From Ashinkailepas kermadecensis (Eukaryota; Arthropoda; Thecostraca; Neolepadidae), in NCBI GenBank assembly GCA_034440615.1, contig JAOTOM010003682.1:62001-126000 (forward strand): 64,000 nucleotides of DNA, in the 5' to 3' direction. Below are positions 11,256-22,715 of this stretch, piece by piece. The first letter of the stretch is position 1; each line of letters begins with the position of its first letter. The notes below the pieces were generated by a model. That model searched no databases and was not told where the DNA came from. It was given only the letters and a program-made list of their open reading frames with translations. Made by a program: the position numbers and the translations under genes.

Positions 11256-12623
11256 TGTGACGTGGCCAGTGCATCCCACGGTATCGGGAGCTGTGACGTG
11301 GCCAGTGCATCCCGCGGTATCGGGAGCTGTGGCGTGGGCAGTGCATCCCGCGGTATCGGGAGCTGTGACGTGGCCAGTGCATCCCACGGTATCGGGACCT
11401 GTGACGTGGGCCAGTGCATCCCGCGGTATCGGGACCTGTGACGTGGCCAGTGTATCCCGCGGTATCGGGAGCTGTGACGTGGCCAGTGTATCCCGCGGTA
11501 TCGGGAGCTGTGACGTGGCCAGTGCATCCCGCGGTATCGGGAGCTGTGACGTGGCCAGTGCATCCCGCGGTATCGGGAGCTGTGACGTTGGCAGTGCATC
11601 CCGCGGTATCGGGAGCTGTGGCGTGGGCAGTGCATCCCGCGGTATCGGGAGCTGTGACGTGGGCAGTGCATCCCGCGGTATCGGGAGCTGTGACGTGGGC
11701 AGTGCATCTCGCGGTATCGGGAGCTGTGACGTGGCCAGTACATCCCGCGGTATCGGGAGCTGTGACGTGGCCAGTGCATCCCGCGGTATCGGGAGCTGTG
11801 ACGTGGGCAGTGCATCCCGCGGTATCGGGAGCTGTGACGTGGACAGTGCATCCCGCAGTATCGGGAGCTGTGACGTTGGCAGTGCATCCCGCGGTATCGG
11901 GAACTGTGACGTGGCCAGTGCATCCCGCGGTATCGGGAGCTGTGACGTGGGCAGTGCATCTCGCGGTATCGGGAGCTGTGACGTGGCCAGTGCATCCCGC
12001 GGTATCGGGAGCTGTGACGTGGCCAGTGCATCCCGCGGTATCGGGAGCTGTGACGTGGGCAGTGCATCCCGCGGTATCGGGAGCTGTGACGTGGGCAGTG
12101 CATCTCGCGGTATCGGGAGCTGTGACGTGGCCAGTACATCCCGCGGTATCGGGAGCTGTGACGTGGCCAGTGCATCCCGCGGTATCGGGAGCTGTAACGT
12201 GGGCAGCGCATCTCGCGGTATCGGGAGCTGTGGCGTGGCCAGTACATCCCGCGGTATCGGGAGCTGTGACGTGGGCAGTGCATCCCGCGGTATCGGGAGC
12301 TGTGACGTGGGCAGTGCATCTCGCGGTATCGGGAGCTGTGACGTGGCCAGTACATCCCGCGGTATCGGGAGCTGTGACGTGGCCAGTGCATCCCGCGGTA
12401 TCGGGAGCTGTGACGTGGGCAGTGCATCTCGCGGTATCGGGAGCTGTGACGTGGGCAGTGCATCTCGCGGTATCGGGAGCTGTGACGTGGCCAGTACATC
12501 CGCGGTATCGGGAGCTGTGACGTGGCCAGTGCATCCCGCGGTATCGGGAGCTGTGACGTGGGCAGTGCATCCCGCGGTATCGGGAGCTGTGACGTGGCCA
12601 GTGCATCCCGCGGTATCGGGAGC
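11256..12623. repeat. 36-bp minisatellite, 38 units
   Basis: The unit is GTATCGGGAGCTGTGACGTG plus GCCAGTGCATCCCGCG. 1,368 bp corresponds to 38 units, with one +1 indel (11404 area) and one -1 indel (12499 area). Four unit variants (GGCCAGTAC, GGCCAGTGC, GGGCAGTGC with TCCC, GGGCAGTGC with TCTC) recur in the same order, so part of the array grew as about 144-bp blocks. Because 36 is a multiple of 3, frames of 440-468 codons are open on both strands. They have no non-repeat domain and are not called as genes. Every unit has a TGACGTGG half-CRE. Confidence 0.98.
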
Positions 12624-15600
12624 CAGTCTATGGATTATGTCATATGGCCATCTCCATCCCTGACGGATAGTTAGTTATTTACGTGTCAGGGTGTTTTCAC
12701 CAGTTTTATGATCATCTCTCCCTGACGGCTACCGCGTCCTGCGCAAGTCGTATGCTCTGCCAAGAGATGTCAATGCGCACCGGGACCGGATATGATGGCC
12801 GTAACACAACTGGCCAACGGGTGTCTTGCAGGTCAACCGGTGGACCATTCGCATCACTCCACATCGTTGATTTACTTGACACTGTTAAGTCTGGTCGGCA
12901 GCAGGATTCCGGGCGGCACATATCCACAAGAAGCCATATCTGTACGGTGTCACGACCATTGGCAAGTTGAAGCATGCACTTCTAAGGGTTTCGAAACAGT
13001 GACGTCGTCATGTACAATGGATTTCCTAGATCAGCTGAGGAAGCTCCTCACACCTGCCGAGAACTGCGTAATGCACTTCCTACTTCCCACTCACCAGGTT
13101 GGTGCAGTCACCTTCCCCCCCCTATACAAAATGGAACGGGCAGTGAAACTATTAGCTAGAAGACGATAAAAGCGGTTGTCAAGAACAATTTGTTCAATGC
13201 AGAGTAAACATTATTGATATCAACCAAAAGCTAGCACATTAAAACAAATACAAAATGCATTACTGCTCTACAGCAATTAAGTAGGCTGAGGCAAAACGAG
13301 CGCGGTATAAAGGCAACATTGTAATTATGCGCCTGAAGGTTCGGGAGACGGAGTGTTCGAGGGAACCATAACCAGACTGACAATAGACCTGGTTTGGTAC
13401 GAGTCTCTTCATTTTACGATCACAAAGTTATTATCACTGTTGACCGGCGGTCGCGGTGCTGGGCAGTAGTAAATTGGCTCGGTTGAGGTTTTTTTCGACA
13501 GTGGCCAAAAACCAGCAGCTCACGGCCCCACCACTACCATAATTGTTGTGCAGATTTAAATAGCGGATCACTTGACGGTACGTTGGTCTCATGACAATTA
13601 CCGGCTACTGAGTTAGACGGGGTCAAAAACAGTTTATATGTGCTCCGGAACAACCTGGGACATTTAAAGTATTGCAAAAACATAAGTGCTTAACATACAC
13701 ACTATTTTCGTATGTTGTTGTATTTATAATTGACTGAACAAGAACAAAGGATAGTGTTGGTAACCTGAGACCTTAATTTTGGTGAGGTCATGGCCGAAGG
13801 CTCATATTGATATCTCGGCTAAGCATTTCCTACCTAATTATTTCATACAATTCCCGATAAATTAATGATGGATCATAACGTCATCAACCAGTGTGCAACG
13901 TTTGAGGTTAATACCGGGTCAGGCTATGGAGATGTGCCCCCAGAGGTGTACTGCGGTACTAGCTCCATTGAGGTCAGGTTAATATAAGTATGCAATTATA
14001 ATGGCTCAATGCATTTCCTCAAGTCGAAAGTATGCAATGCAATGGATTTCGGCAACTCGCTACAAATTACTTTGGCTTGGACTTCTTCCAGGTGAACTAG
14101 GGTAACTTATTCAAGAAAAGTTTTAAGGGTCCTCGCCGCCATTTTCTGGAATGTTTAAGTATCCGTAATAAGTGGTACGCTGAATCGAATTAAGTGTGCC
14201 ATGTTGTTCCAGTATAGCTGTTTCGAGGAAATTTAGTTTCATTACGCTTTGTCTTGGGTTAACCTTTCTCCCGAAACTTGAACCACAAAATTTGTGTTGA
14301 TTTATTCCAGTTCAGCGTCCAAATTTAGCATCGGGTACCATAAAGCGAGTTAGGCGACGCAGCACAAGACTGCAAGTGAAGATGGTACTGCGACCTGAGC
14401 TTAACGTAGTAGACCATATAAGCATAAATTGTTTGCCAATTTTAATTATCAATAAATTAATATGCATTGAATTCAATTATCTACAAAAATCCGGATGTAC
14501 AAATTAGCTATATATGATAAATGCTGCATATGAAATGACAAGTACCTAAGCGTTAAAAATCGCAAAATTTGCAGCGTTTCGCGACGTTTGCCCTTGAAGG
14601 TCACGATCGATAAAAATAAAGCACACACACAAGGAGTTCCCATGCGGGACCACCTACTGGGTAGTTTTATTGCTCTAGCTCCATGAGTTCGAGATCTCAT
14701 ATGGCAAAATTGACCCTCCGCCAAAGCGGATTGCGTTTGGTCTCCATCCGAACGGATGTCAAAAGGATAGGCATGTTCAAAAGGGCGTCAAGCTTCAGTG
14801 GGGGCCATTGGCACCTGTACGTTCAGGAACCTTAGTTCAGGCTCCTGATGGACGGTGCAAGGTGTCAACAAAGCACAGTGGGATCATTGCCTCTATCCCC
14901 TGCCCCTTTCCCTTCTCTTCATTATCTATGCACACTTTTTTCTACAATTGATAGGCACATTTGCCATTAGTGGTTAGTTCCCGATAATGAATTAGAGTGA
15001 GGTAAAATGCGTGTATTTGGGTTTGGACCTGATACGCACTGCCACCGCAGAATGAAAAATACCGTATGTGCTCCCGCATACGTACCTTGTTGGGTTGCGG
15101 CACAAGTGCATACCTATCCGAATAGTGACGCTTCTATTGTTAATTCAGCCCACGTGACGCATGACAAATAAATTAATAACGGGCCGCAATATATCTGAAA
15201 CCCATCGCTGATGCGTTGTGGACGGCACAGGCCGTTTGCACTGCAAAACACCTTTCTCTCTTCGGAAAAACGGAACCGAGGTCAGGCGTATGTCATCAGT
15301 TTCAGTGATTCTGAATTTCAAAACCATTGTTTTCCACCGCGTCATGTTCTCCAGTGATATCTGTTCAAACTGTCGTACAACGACGGTGTGCATATATTGG
15401 CGCTCACAGAATGAAATACTTCAAGCATCATGCAAATCACAAGCACATGTACGAAAACCACGATGAGCCACAAGGTACAGAGCATTTGTTTTATGGATTG
15501 TACATGTGCTTCCGAGTGTGTGATATCCCAATCTGATCGCGCATCAAATTCCAGCAGAAATCGGCTAGCATTTCGGAACTCCATTTCTCTTTGTATGCAC

Positions 15601-16965
15601 CAAGTTTCCATTTCGGCTATTTCCTGATGGAACTCCTCCCCGCGTTCGTCGCTGAAATCGGATGCGTTTTCCGGAAAGAAGGATAGATGGTATTGTAAAA
15701 AATTAGTATTCATTGCCGGAACGGATCCAGGAATGTGCATGGTAGAATGGCACTCATCTGGAGAGGCACCATTCCCTCAGAGTGGCGTCACTGCGTGAAT
15801 ATCTGCAGGGGTACCTTAGGCTGGACAAATTGTTGAGCAGGAGGGGAAGCGTGCATCCAAACACCCCCTGATGGCAAGCATTTTCCTCTCAGAGTGACTC
15901 CTTTGACTGAAAAGTGACTCCTTTGTGTTCGCCCCTGCTTCAATGCTATTTTATACCCAAGAAGTTGATAATAGTGGAGCAGCTATTCACCAAAGCGACG
16001 TGGTTTTGTTTCTTGTGATTTCTTAGTCGACTGCTACATATAGCTCTAGATACACCCTAAGCAGCTGGCTTATCTTCACCCGTCACTAGCTCAAAATCTG
16101 TACCGGCCATGAGCTGATGAATTGCAGGGCCGATGAATACGAATTCTTTGATCTTAGCCTCACCTATTCTTGGAATGTTTTTTCCTCAGGTCCTGGAGCG
16201 CTGGCTTGTCATGCTTTAGCGAACCGCTTGATTAAGCCCGGTTCTTGTGAATGGAGGGGAAATGGTCCTCTTCACTGGCGGTGTAAGCACAGAGTTGTGA
16301 AACCCTCGTATCAATGAATCCCGCGGACGCCTATATCGAACGCAGGTAGTGTTCCGACCTTGCCCGGCTGTTCCACTCACGCAGAAATCACATGAGTTTT
16401 GGTAGCCAGTTTGAAACTCCTTGGGAATGTATGGCAATTACTTCCAAATGCACGCAAATGAGCCATTGGTGTTCATCATACTTGGCGCGGCCTATGGTGA
16501 ATGCAAGATTTTACATTTGGATAGCTGAGTGAGCAATCGAAATAGACGGCATATTTTCATTGTGTAGCGGCACAGCTTTAATCCTGCTGATAGACGTATC
16601 AATAACCAACCAATTTACAGCTGTGTACCCCATCCCACCTGCCTTTTCCGGCGTCAGCGAAAATAACATTGCTTCCGCCGGAGGCGTAACTTGACGGATT
16701 TGGAAAATGCAGACTGGTGCCCCTTTCTGGTATGCCCTTTCCAATTGAAATTATTAGATTCCTTTTGGTTTGCATTAAATCGGTAGGTGGCCCAATCCAA
16801 TTTTCGCAACCTACGTATTTTTTTATCGAAGATGTTAATGCCTTCCTTTTTCTCTCTCATGTAGAGCTCATTTTACTCCCGGTAAATGTCTGTTAGTCTT
16901 ACTGGCAATGATGGGTGCCGATGAGCCCACCAGAAATGCGCCATTTGGCCGAAGTCCATTCAGGA
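12624..16965. other. Long non-coding stretch
   Basis: More than 4 kb with only short frames and no recognisable protein, element terminus or RNA. A frame at 12792-13169 begins MMAVTQ but shows no family resemblance beyond that. Confidence 0.45.
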
Positions 16966-17758
16966 CTCATTGATGACGTAGTGGAATTTGGCGGGGTCAT
17001 TGATGACGTAGTGGAATTGGGCGGGGTCATTGATGACGCAGTGGAATTTGGTGTGGTCATTGATGACGTAATGAAATTGGGCGGTGTCATTGATGACATA
17101 GTGATATTTGGCGAGGTCGTTGATGATGTAGTGGTATTGTGCGGGGTCCTTGATGACGTAATGGTATTTGGTGGGGTCATTGATGATGTAGTGGTATTGG
17201 ACTGTGTCACTGACGACGTAGTGGTATTGGGCTGTGTCACTGACGACGTAGTGGTATTAGGCTGTGTCACTGACGATGTAGTGGTATTGGGCTGTGTCAC
17301 TGACGACGCAGTAGTGGTATTGGGCTGTGCCACTGACGACGTAGTGGTATTGTGCGGGGTCCTTGATGACGTAGTAGTGTTTGGTGGGGTCATTGATGAT
17401 GTAGTGGTATTGGGCTGTGTCACTGACGACGTAGTGGTATTGGGCTGTGTCACTGACGACGTAGTGGTATTGGGCTGTGTCACTGACGACGTAGTAGTGG
17501 TATTGGGCTGTGTCACTGACGACGTAGTGGTATTAGGCGGTGTCACTGACGACGTAGTGGTATTGGGCTGTGTCACTGACGACGTAGTGGTATTGGGCTG
17601 TGTCACTGACGACGTAGTGGTATTTGGCTGTGTCACTGACGACGTAGTGGTATTGTGCGGGGTCCTTGATGACGTAGTAGTGTTTGGTGGGGTCATTGAT
17701 GATGTAGTGGTATTGGGCTGTGTCACTGACGACGTAGTGGTATTAGGCGGTGTCACTG
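16966..17758. repeat. 30-bp minisatellite, about 26 units, open in both strands
   Basis: The unit is GTAGTGGTATTGGGCTGTGT plus CACTGACGAC. Units differ by substitutions and by 3-bp insertions (GTAGTAGTGG), all multiples of three, so a + frame (DVVVLGCVTD repeats) and a minus frame (NTTTSSVTQP repeats) both stay open for about 800 bp. The minus frame is Thr/Ser-rich and mucin-like but has no signal peptide or unique domain. I favour a minisatellite over a gene. Confidence 0.93.
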
Positions 17759-18601
17759 GCCCTAACTACCACCACTCAGTTGCGTCGTTCGCCAAACCCA
17801 CCGACTACTGCCGCTACCGGCCTGCTGTGAGTAAAAATGCTTTCGGTGTACCACTATCTGCACAACGCTTACTCGTGTTTTTCATAACTCTACTACTGAA
17901 GTCAGATCACATGGCATTGACCGGATGAAATGAGGATGTTACTTCTCAGAATGCCAATCATCGCAAAATGACTTGTTCAGTGTAGTAAAGTAATCTTACA
18001 CTACTTTCAAGACTACCAAAAAAGTTTATTTTGGTAGTCTTGTAACTGGTCTTGGAAATTGTCTCCTATGCCTCTTCATTGTATATAGAATTTAAGGATA
18101 TATAACCATCTGCTACGGTGGAAAGAGACACTTCATTGCCTGATGATATTCAGGATATACACTATCTATCCAGATATTAACAGGAGCTTTCTGTTTATGG
18201 TTGCAAGTTTCAAGTGCCCAATTATTTTTGTCCATTGTGAATTTCCGTGTCAGTCATGTGTTTCTTTATGTGGGACATGCTACTTTAATTCTTCTGTGAC
18301 CGAATATCTGTGCGAGTATTTCATGCCACGGAATCACGTAATTTTCAGCACAATTTATCGGCACAGTTGCTGCGCCCCTGATAGAATCCTGAAGTCGACC
18401 TGGCACTAAGTTGACCTGGATTGAAGTTATGGTACGAAATTGAACGTAGCCCAACCGACACACCATTTTCATCGGTACATTTCGATAACAATATCGGCCC
18501 GAAATCCGCAGCATACTTTGAGTTATGCCCTGTACACAATGAAGTAATCAACAGCCCGTTTTTCGCCGCCTTAACCGTCTTTCAGGTCAGATCCTCGCAC
18601 A
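17759..18601. other. Non-coding stretch with one hairpin
   Basis: A 14-bp-stem hairpin (CAAGACTACCAAAA and its complement) lies at 18008-18042. The rest is unique. Confidence 0.4.
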
Positions 18602-19374
18602 CCGTCTCGGGCGGAGGGATGGGGGTCCTTTTATACCTTCTCTAATTTCCAAACTAAGCGTTGCACGAAAACGAAAGTGGTGTCATCGGAAAGCGCTCGA
18701 CGAGCGCCCGAAACCACCCCCAAAAGTGACGTCACTAGGATGCCTATGTGATCGCGACTGACGTCATGTTTTGGGCTCTAGGGAGTTTATTTTCGGAGGA
18801 GAATGAACAAAACTAAAATTATTTAAAACAAAAACAAAAACAACAATTTTAAAACAAAAATTATTTATTATCAGAAAAGTAAGGTGAAATCGACCGTGGC
18901 TCTAAAACTTTGGGCCACCCAAAAATAAACATTTTAGTTGTTTTTTCTCTAAATTTTCAGTTCCAATTTTCTTAGTTTTTTTTCCAATGGATAGAGCGGA
19001 TGGCGAAACGTTGTTTTAAGTCAGCTTGAGCAAATATGCAAAACTAATACGTCATCAAAAACGAACAAATTCAAAACTTCATCTGGTGCGTTTTGATGCA
19101 TCCCTAGAGATAAGCAAACGCTGAAAGTTTCATTCAAATATCTTTATCCGTTAAAGCGTGACGACCGGTTGAACTCTTTTGGAAGTGACCTTACTTGACT
19201 TTGAATAACTCGTTGACCCTTGATGACCTGACCACAAAATCTTCACACAACATGTCCAATTGATGTGGGAAAAGGTGTGCCACATTTCGCCGGGCTGCCA
19301 CGCACCGTTGTTTTTTTTACTATATGCACAAAACCTTAGGGTAGGGCGTAACAAGACCCCCTCCCCCGAGACGG
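18602..19374 (+). mobile_element. Family A inverted-repeat element, better preserved copy
   Basis: Begins CCGTCTCGGGCGGAGGG and ends CCCCCGAGACGG, a 10-bp perfect terminal inverted repeat that continues as an imperfect G-rich match. There is no coding capacity (773 bp), so it would depend on a transposase in trans. It contains two perfect TGACGTCA palindromes at 18727-18734 and 18759-18766, both decayed in the copy at 9391. No clear target-site duplication is visible. Confidence 0.75.
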
Positions 19375-20035
19375 GGCTGGTTTAGGAACGCGTCCATTCG
19401 CTGGCGTTGCTCGCTCACTCACTACGTCTGATTTTTGTTTTGCTTATATATGAGCCTTCATGAATGCTTCACTAGTAATATTTCAATGTGCAGTAAGACA
19501 ACGTATCCCTATTCCGGAAGGGGGCGATTCCGCCCAATCCCATGGATGTTCCTCTGCCATTCCCTGACCATATGTGACGCTGGTAGTGTGAAACTGGGTC
19601 ACGATATTTCCTAACTTTCTCTTTCCTGCTTCGTACGAAAATTTTACTTCCGTAACTACATCTCAGAGCTCCAGGAGCGAATATTGGAAGGTACTTCGGA
19701 CATATTTTGCCAGAACTTACGATCACCACATGCATCTGAATCTTTTCATCGTTTTCAAGTGTCTATAATTTGGAATTAAACTACTCATACTCCTTTGCTT
19801 GCCTGAGGAAATGCTTGTTTTAAGCCCAATCGTGCATAGGCAGATTCAGGGCAAGATCAAAACCGGGAACACGCCACCGGTTTTCTCAAATCGGCGTCAT
19901 TTACGTTGCCATCGGGGAGTGTGAAGTTAATTCAGCAGACACGATATCAATGCATCACAAGCAGTGGCGGAGCTAGAAGCTTTTCACAATGGCGGGTTCA
20001 GGAGGTGACGAAAAGCATCCAGGACACACGCCCTA
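19375..20035. other. Non-coding stretch
   Basis: Nothing recognised. Confidence 0.4.
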
Positions 20036-20127
20036 TTCAAACCACTACAAACCACTACAAACCACTACAAACCATTACAAACCACTACAAACCACTACAA
20101 ATCACTACAAACCACTACAAACAACGA
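20036..20127. repeat. 10-bp minisatellite (AAACCACTAC), about 9 units
   Basis: Tandem AAACCACTAC with two single-base variants. Confidence 0.97.
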
Positions 20128-20749
20128 TGCAGAGAGAGTGACACTCTGCCAAGTGCGGATCCAGGATTGGGAGGAGTGAATTCAGAGCAAATAATATAAT
20201 AAATAACACTCAGTAGCGGGGCCAGGGGATTTTTTTTTCCAATGGCCAATAACTGCAGTAGCTTTCCCATTCATGCATTAATGATCCTCCCTAGTGTAAT
20301 TCTCTGGCGATGCATGTGAACAAAAATATTACGGTAAGTATTGATAGGTATGTAAGAATGACAAGACAATAGGTATTTGTGGCATTTAGTGCAAACCATG
20401 GCCAGCCACAAAGCATAAATAATGCCAATCTCTTCCTTAGACTTACATTTACACCATATGCTGTTTTACATGTGCATGCATGTACATCAAATGGCGTTTT
20501 CGAACATCAAGAATGATCTATACCCAGCCATGCACAATTTTACCGATGCCACAGCCTCAACAGCCACAGCCTCAAATGGTTTTCATCAATTTCCACCCGT
20601 TTCGTTTGCCCCCGACTTAACCATTGAAAATTTGTGAAATTTTGAAATTCTTAAGGTGTAGATAAAGCCAGTAGAACTTGCTTCAGCCAATCAGTTTTGA
20701 AATCGGCCCCATATATTGCGAGATCGTGTGGCTGGCGGAATCCTCCCCT

Positions 20750-20900
20750 AACATATTTAGGCCTCAAAAAGCCCTACCGTAATGGAGTTAATGGTTACTA
20801 TGACAACTTATCACGCACACTCCCTCTCTACGCCTGACAAAAACTGCTCCGTTGAAAAAGTTGTGGTTGTGTCCATTTCCCATGGGGTTGACGAGCAAAG
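20750..20900. repeat. Local duplication, first copy (second at 21190-21345)
   Basis: ACATATTTAGGCCT, CTTACCGTAAT, GGTTACT, CAACTTATCACGCACAC and CCATGG/GACGAGC occur in the same order and spacing in both places. This is an imperfect 150-bp direct duplication beside the 35-bp array. Confidence 0.85.
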
Positions 20901-20999
20901 ACCCAGCTGATGCTTAAAACGGAGATGTTTCGCTGACGCTGGCTGACGTCACATTGCGTGGCGTCCTCTGCCGTTCTGCAGAATGGGGGGGGCACATGA

Positions 21000-22715
21000 C
21001 CGGATGTCACCCGCACAGGTGACTGGTCTGTGTGAATCAGATGGCCGTCACCTGTCACAAGTCTGCATGCAACAGCAGGTTGTCACCTGCCGCTGATCGG
21101 CATACATCGGCAGACTGTCATCTGTCATAAGTCCGGTAGTACATATTTACATATTACACAGTACATTATATAATACATATTTGATAAGTAGTACATATTT
21201 AGGCCTAAAAACCCTTACCGTAATAGACTAACGGTTACTGTAGCAACTTATCACGCACACCCCCTCTCTTCGCCAGAAAAAAAAAACTGCTTGGTTGTAT
21301 AAAACAATTGTATTTGCGTCCACTTTCCATGGTGGTGACGAGCGAAATGTGCAGACTGTCACCTACCACAGGTCTGTATAAATCAGCAGACTGTCATATA
21401 TGGCAGGTCTGCATACATGGGCTGACCGTTAACTATGACAGGTCTGAATAGACCAGCCAACCGTCACCTACCACAGGTCTGTATCAATCAGCATCATCAC
21501 CTGCCATATATGTCACCTGATCATGTAAGCATACATCATCAGGCTGCCATATATGACTGATCTGCATACATCAGCTGATAGTCAATTGTGACATATTTGC
21601 GTACACCAGCCAACTGTCATCTTCCACATGTGAACATAAATCATCAGACTACCATATGTGACAGGTCGGCATGCATCAGCTACCTGTCAACTGTTACAGT
21701 CTAATTACACCGGCCAGCCGACACCTGACACATGTGATGATACATCATCAGACTGTCATATATGACAGGTCTGCATGTAGCAACAGACTCACCTGTGACA
21801 GGTATGTATACACCGATAAACCGTCACCCGTCACATGTGAGCATACACCAGCTGACCGTCAACTGCTACAGGTCTGCATACATCAGCTGACCGTCAACTG
21901 AGATAGGTCGGTATGTCTCAGCTGGCCGCCAACTGTGACAGGTCTGCATACATCAGCTGACCGTCAACTGCTACAGGTCTGCATACATCAGCTGACTGCC
22001 AACTGTGATAGGTCGGTATATCTCAGCTGACCGCCAACTGTGACAGGTCAGCATGCATCAGCTGACCGTCAACTGTGACAGGTCTGCATACATCAGCTGA
22101 CCGCCAACTGTGATAGGTCGGTATGTCTCAGCTGGCCGCCAACTGTGACAGGTCTGCATACATCAGCTGACCGTCAACTGCTACAGGTCTGCATACATCA
22201 GCTGACCGCCAACTGTGATAGGTCGGTATGTCTCAGCTGGCCGCCAACTGTGACAGGTCTGCATACATCAGCTGACCGTCAACTGTGACAGGTCTGCATA
22301 CATCAGCTGACCGTCAACTGCTACAGGTCTGCATACATCAGCTGACCGCCAACTGTGACAGGTCAGCATGCATCAGCTGACCGTCAACTGTGACAGGTCT
22401 GCATACATCAGCTGACCGCCAACTGTGACAGGTCAGCATGCATCAGCTGACCGTCAACTGTGACAGGTCTGCATACATCAGCTGACCGCCAACTGTGATA
22501 GGTCGGTATGTCTCAGCTGGCCGCCAACTGTGACAGGTCTGCATACATCAGCTGACCGTCAACTGCTACAGGTCTGCATACATCAGCTGACCGCCAACTG
22601 TGATAGGTCGGTATGTCTCAGCTGGCCGCCAACTGTGACAGGTCTGTATACATCAGCTGACCGTCAACTGTGACAGGTCTGCATACATCAGCTGACCGTC
22701 AACTGTGACAGGTTT
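21000..22715. repeat. 35-bp minisatellite with 105-bp higher-order repeat
   Basis: The unit is GTCTGCATACATCAGCTGAC plus CGTCAACTGTGACAG. It is degenerate on the left (21000-21800) and homogeneous on the right. In the right part three variants (CGCCAACTGTGATAG/GTCGGTATGTCTCAGCTGGC, CGCCAACTGTGACAG, CGTCAACTGCTACAG) recur in fixed order, giving a 105-bp block. Most units carry the E-box CAGCTG. The period is not a multiple of three, and no long frame results. Confidence 0.97.

Noticed and set aside
11177..12663. Open frames of 368-468 codons on both strands
   Set aside because: They are created by the 36-bp period. All frames are repetitive and no unique domain or start context is present.
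12792..12840. MMAVTQ start resembling the MMATQ start of vertebrate PKNOX
   Set aside because: Similarity ends after a few residues, the site is 30 kb upstream of the recognised exons and the donor (CAG|GTCAAC) is weak.
14640..14710. tRNA- or SINE-like string with GAGTTCGAGATCTC
   Set aside because: The B-box resemblance is partial, there is no A-box at the right distance and no cloverleaf could be drawn.
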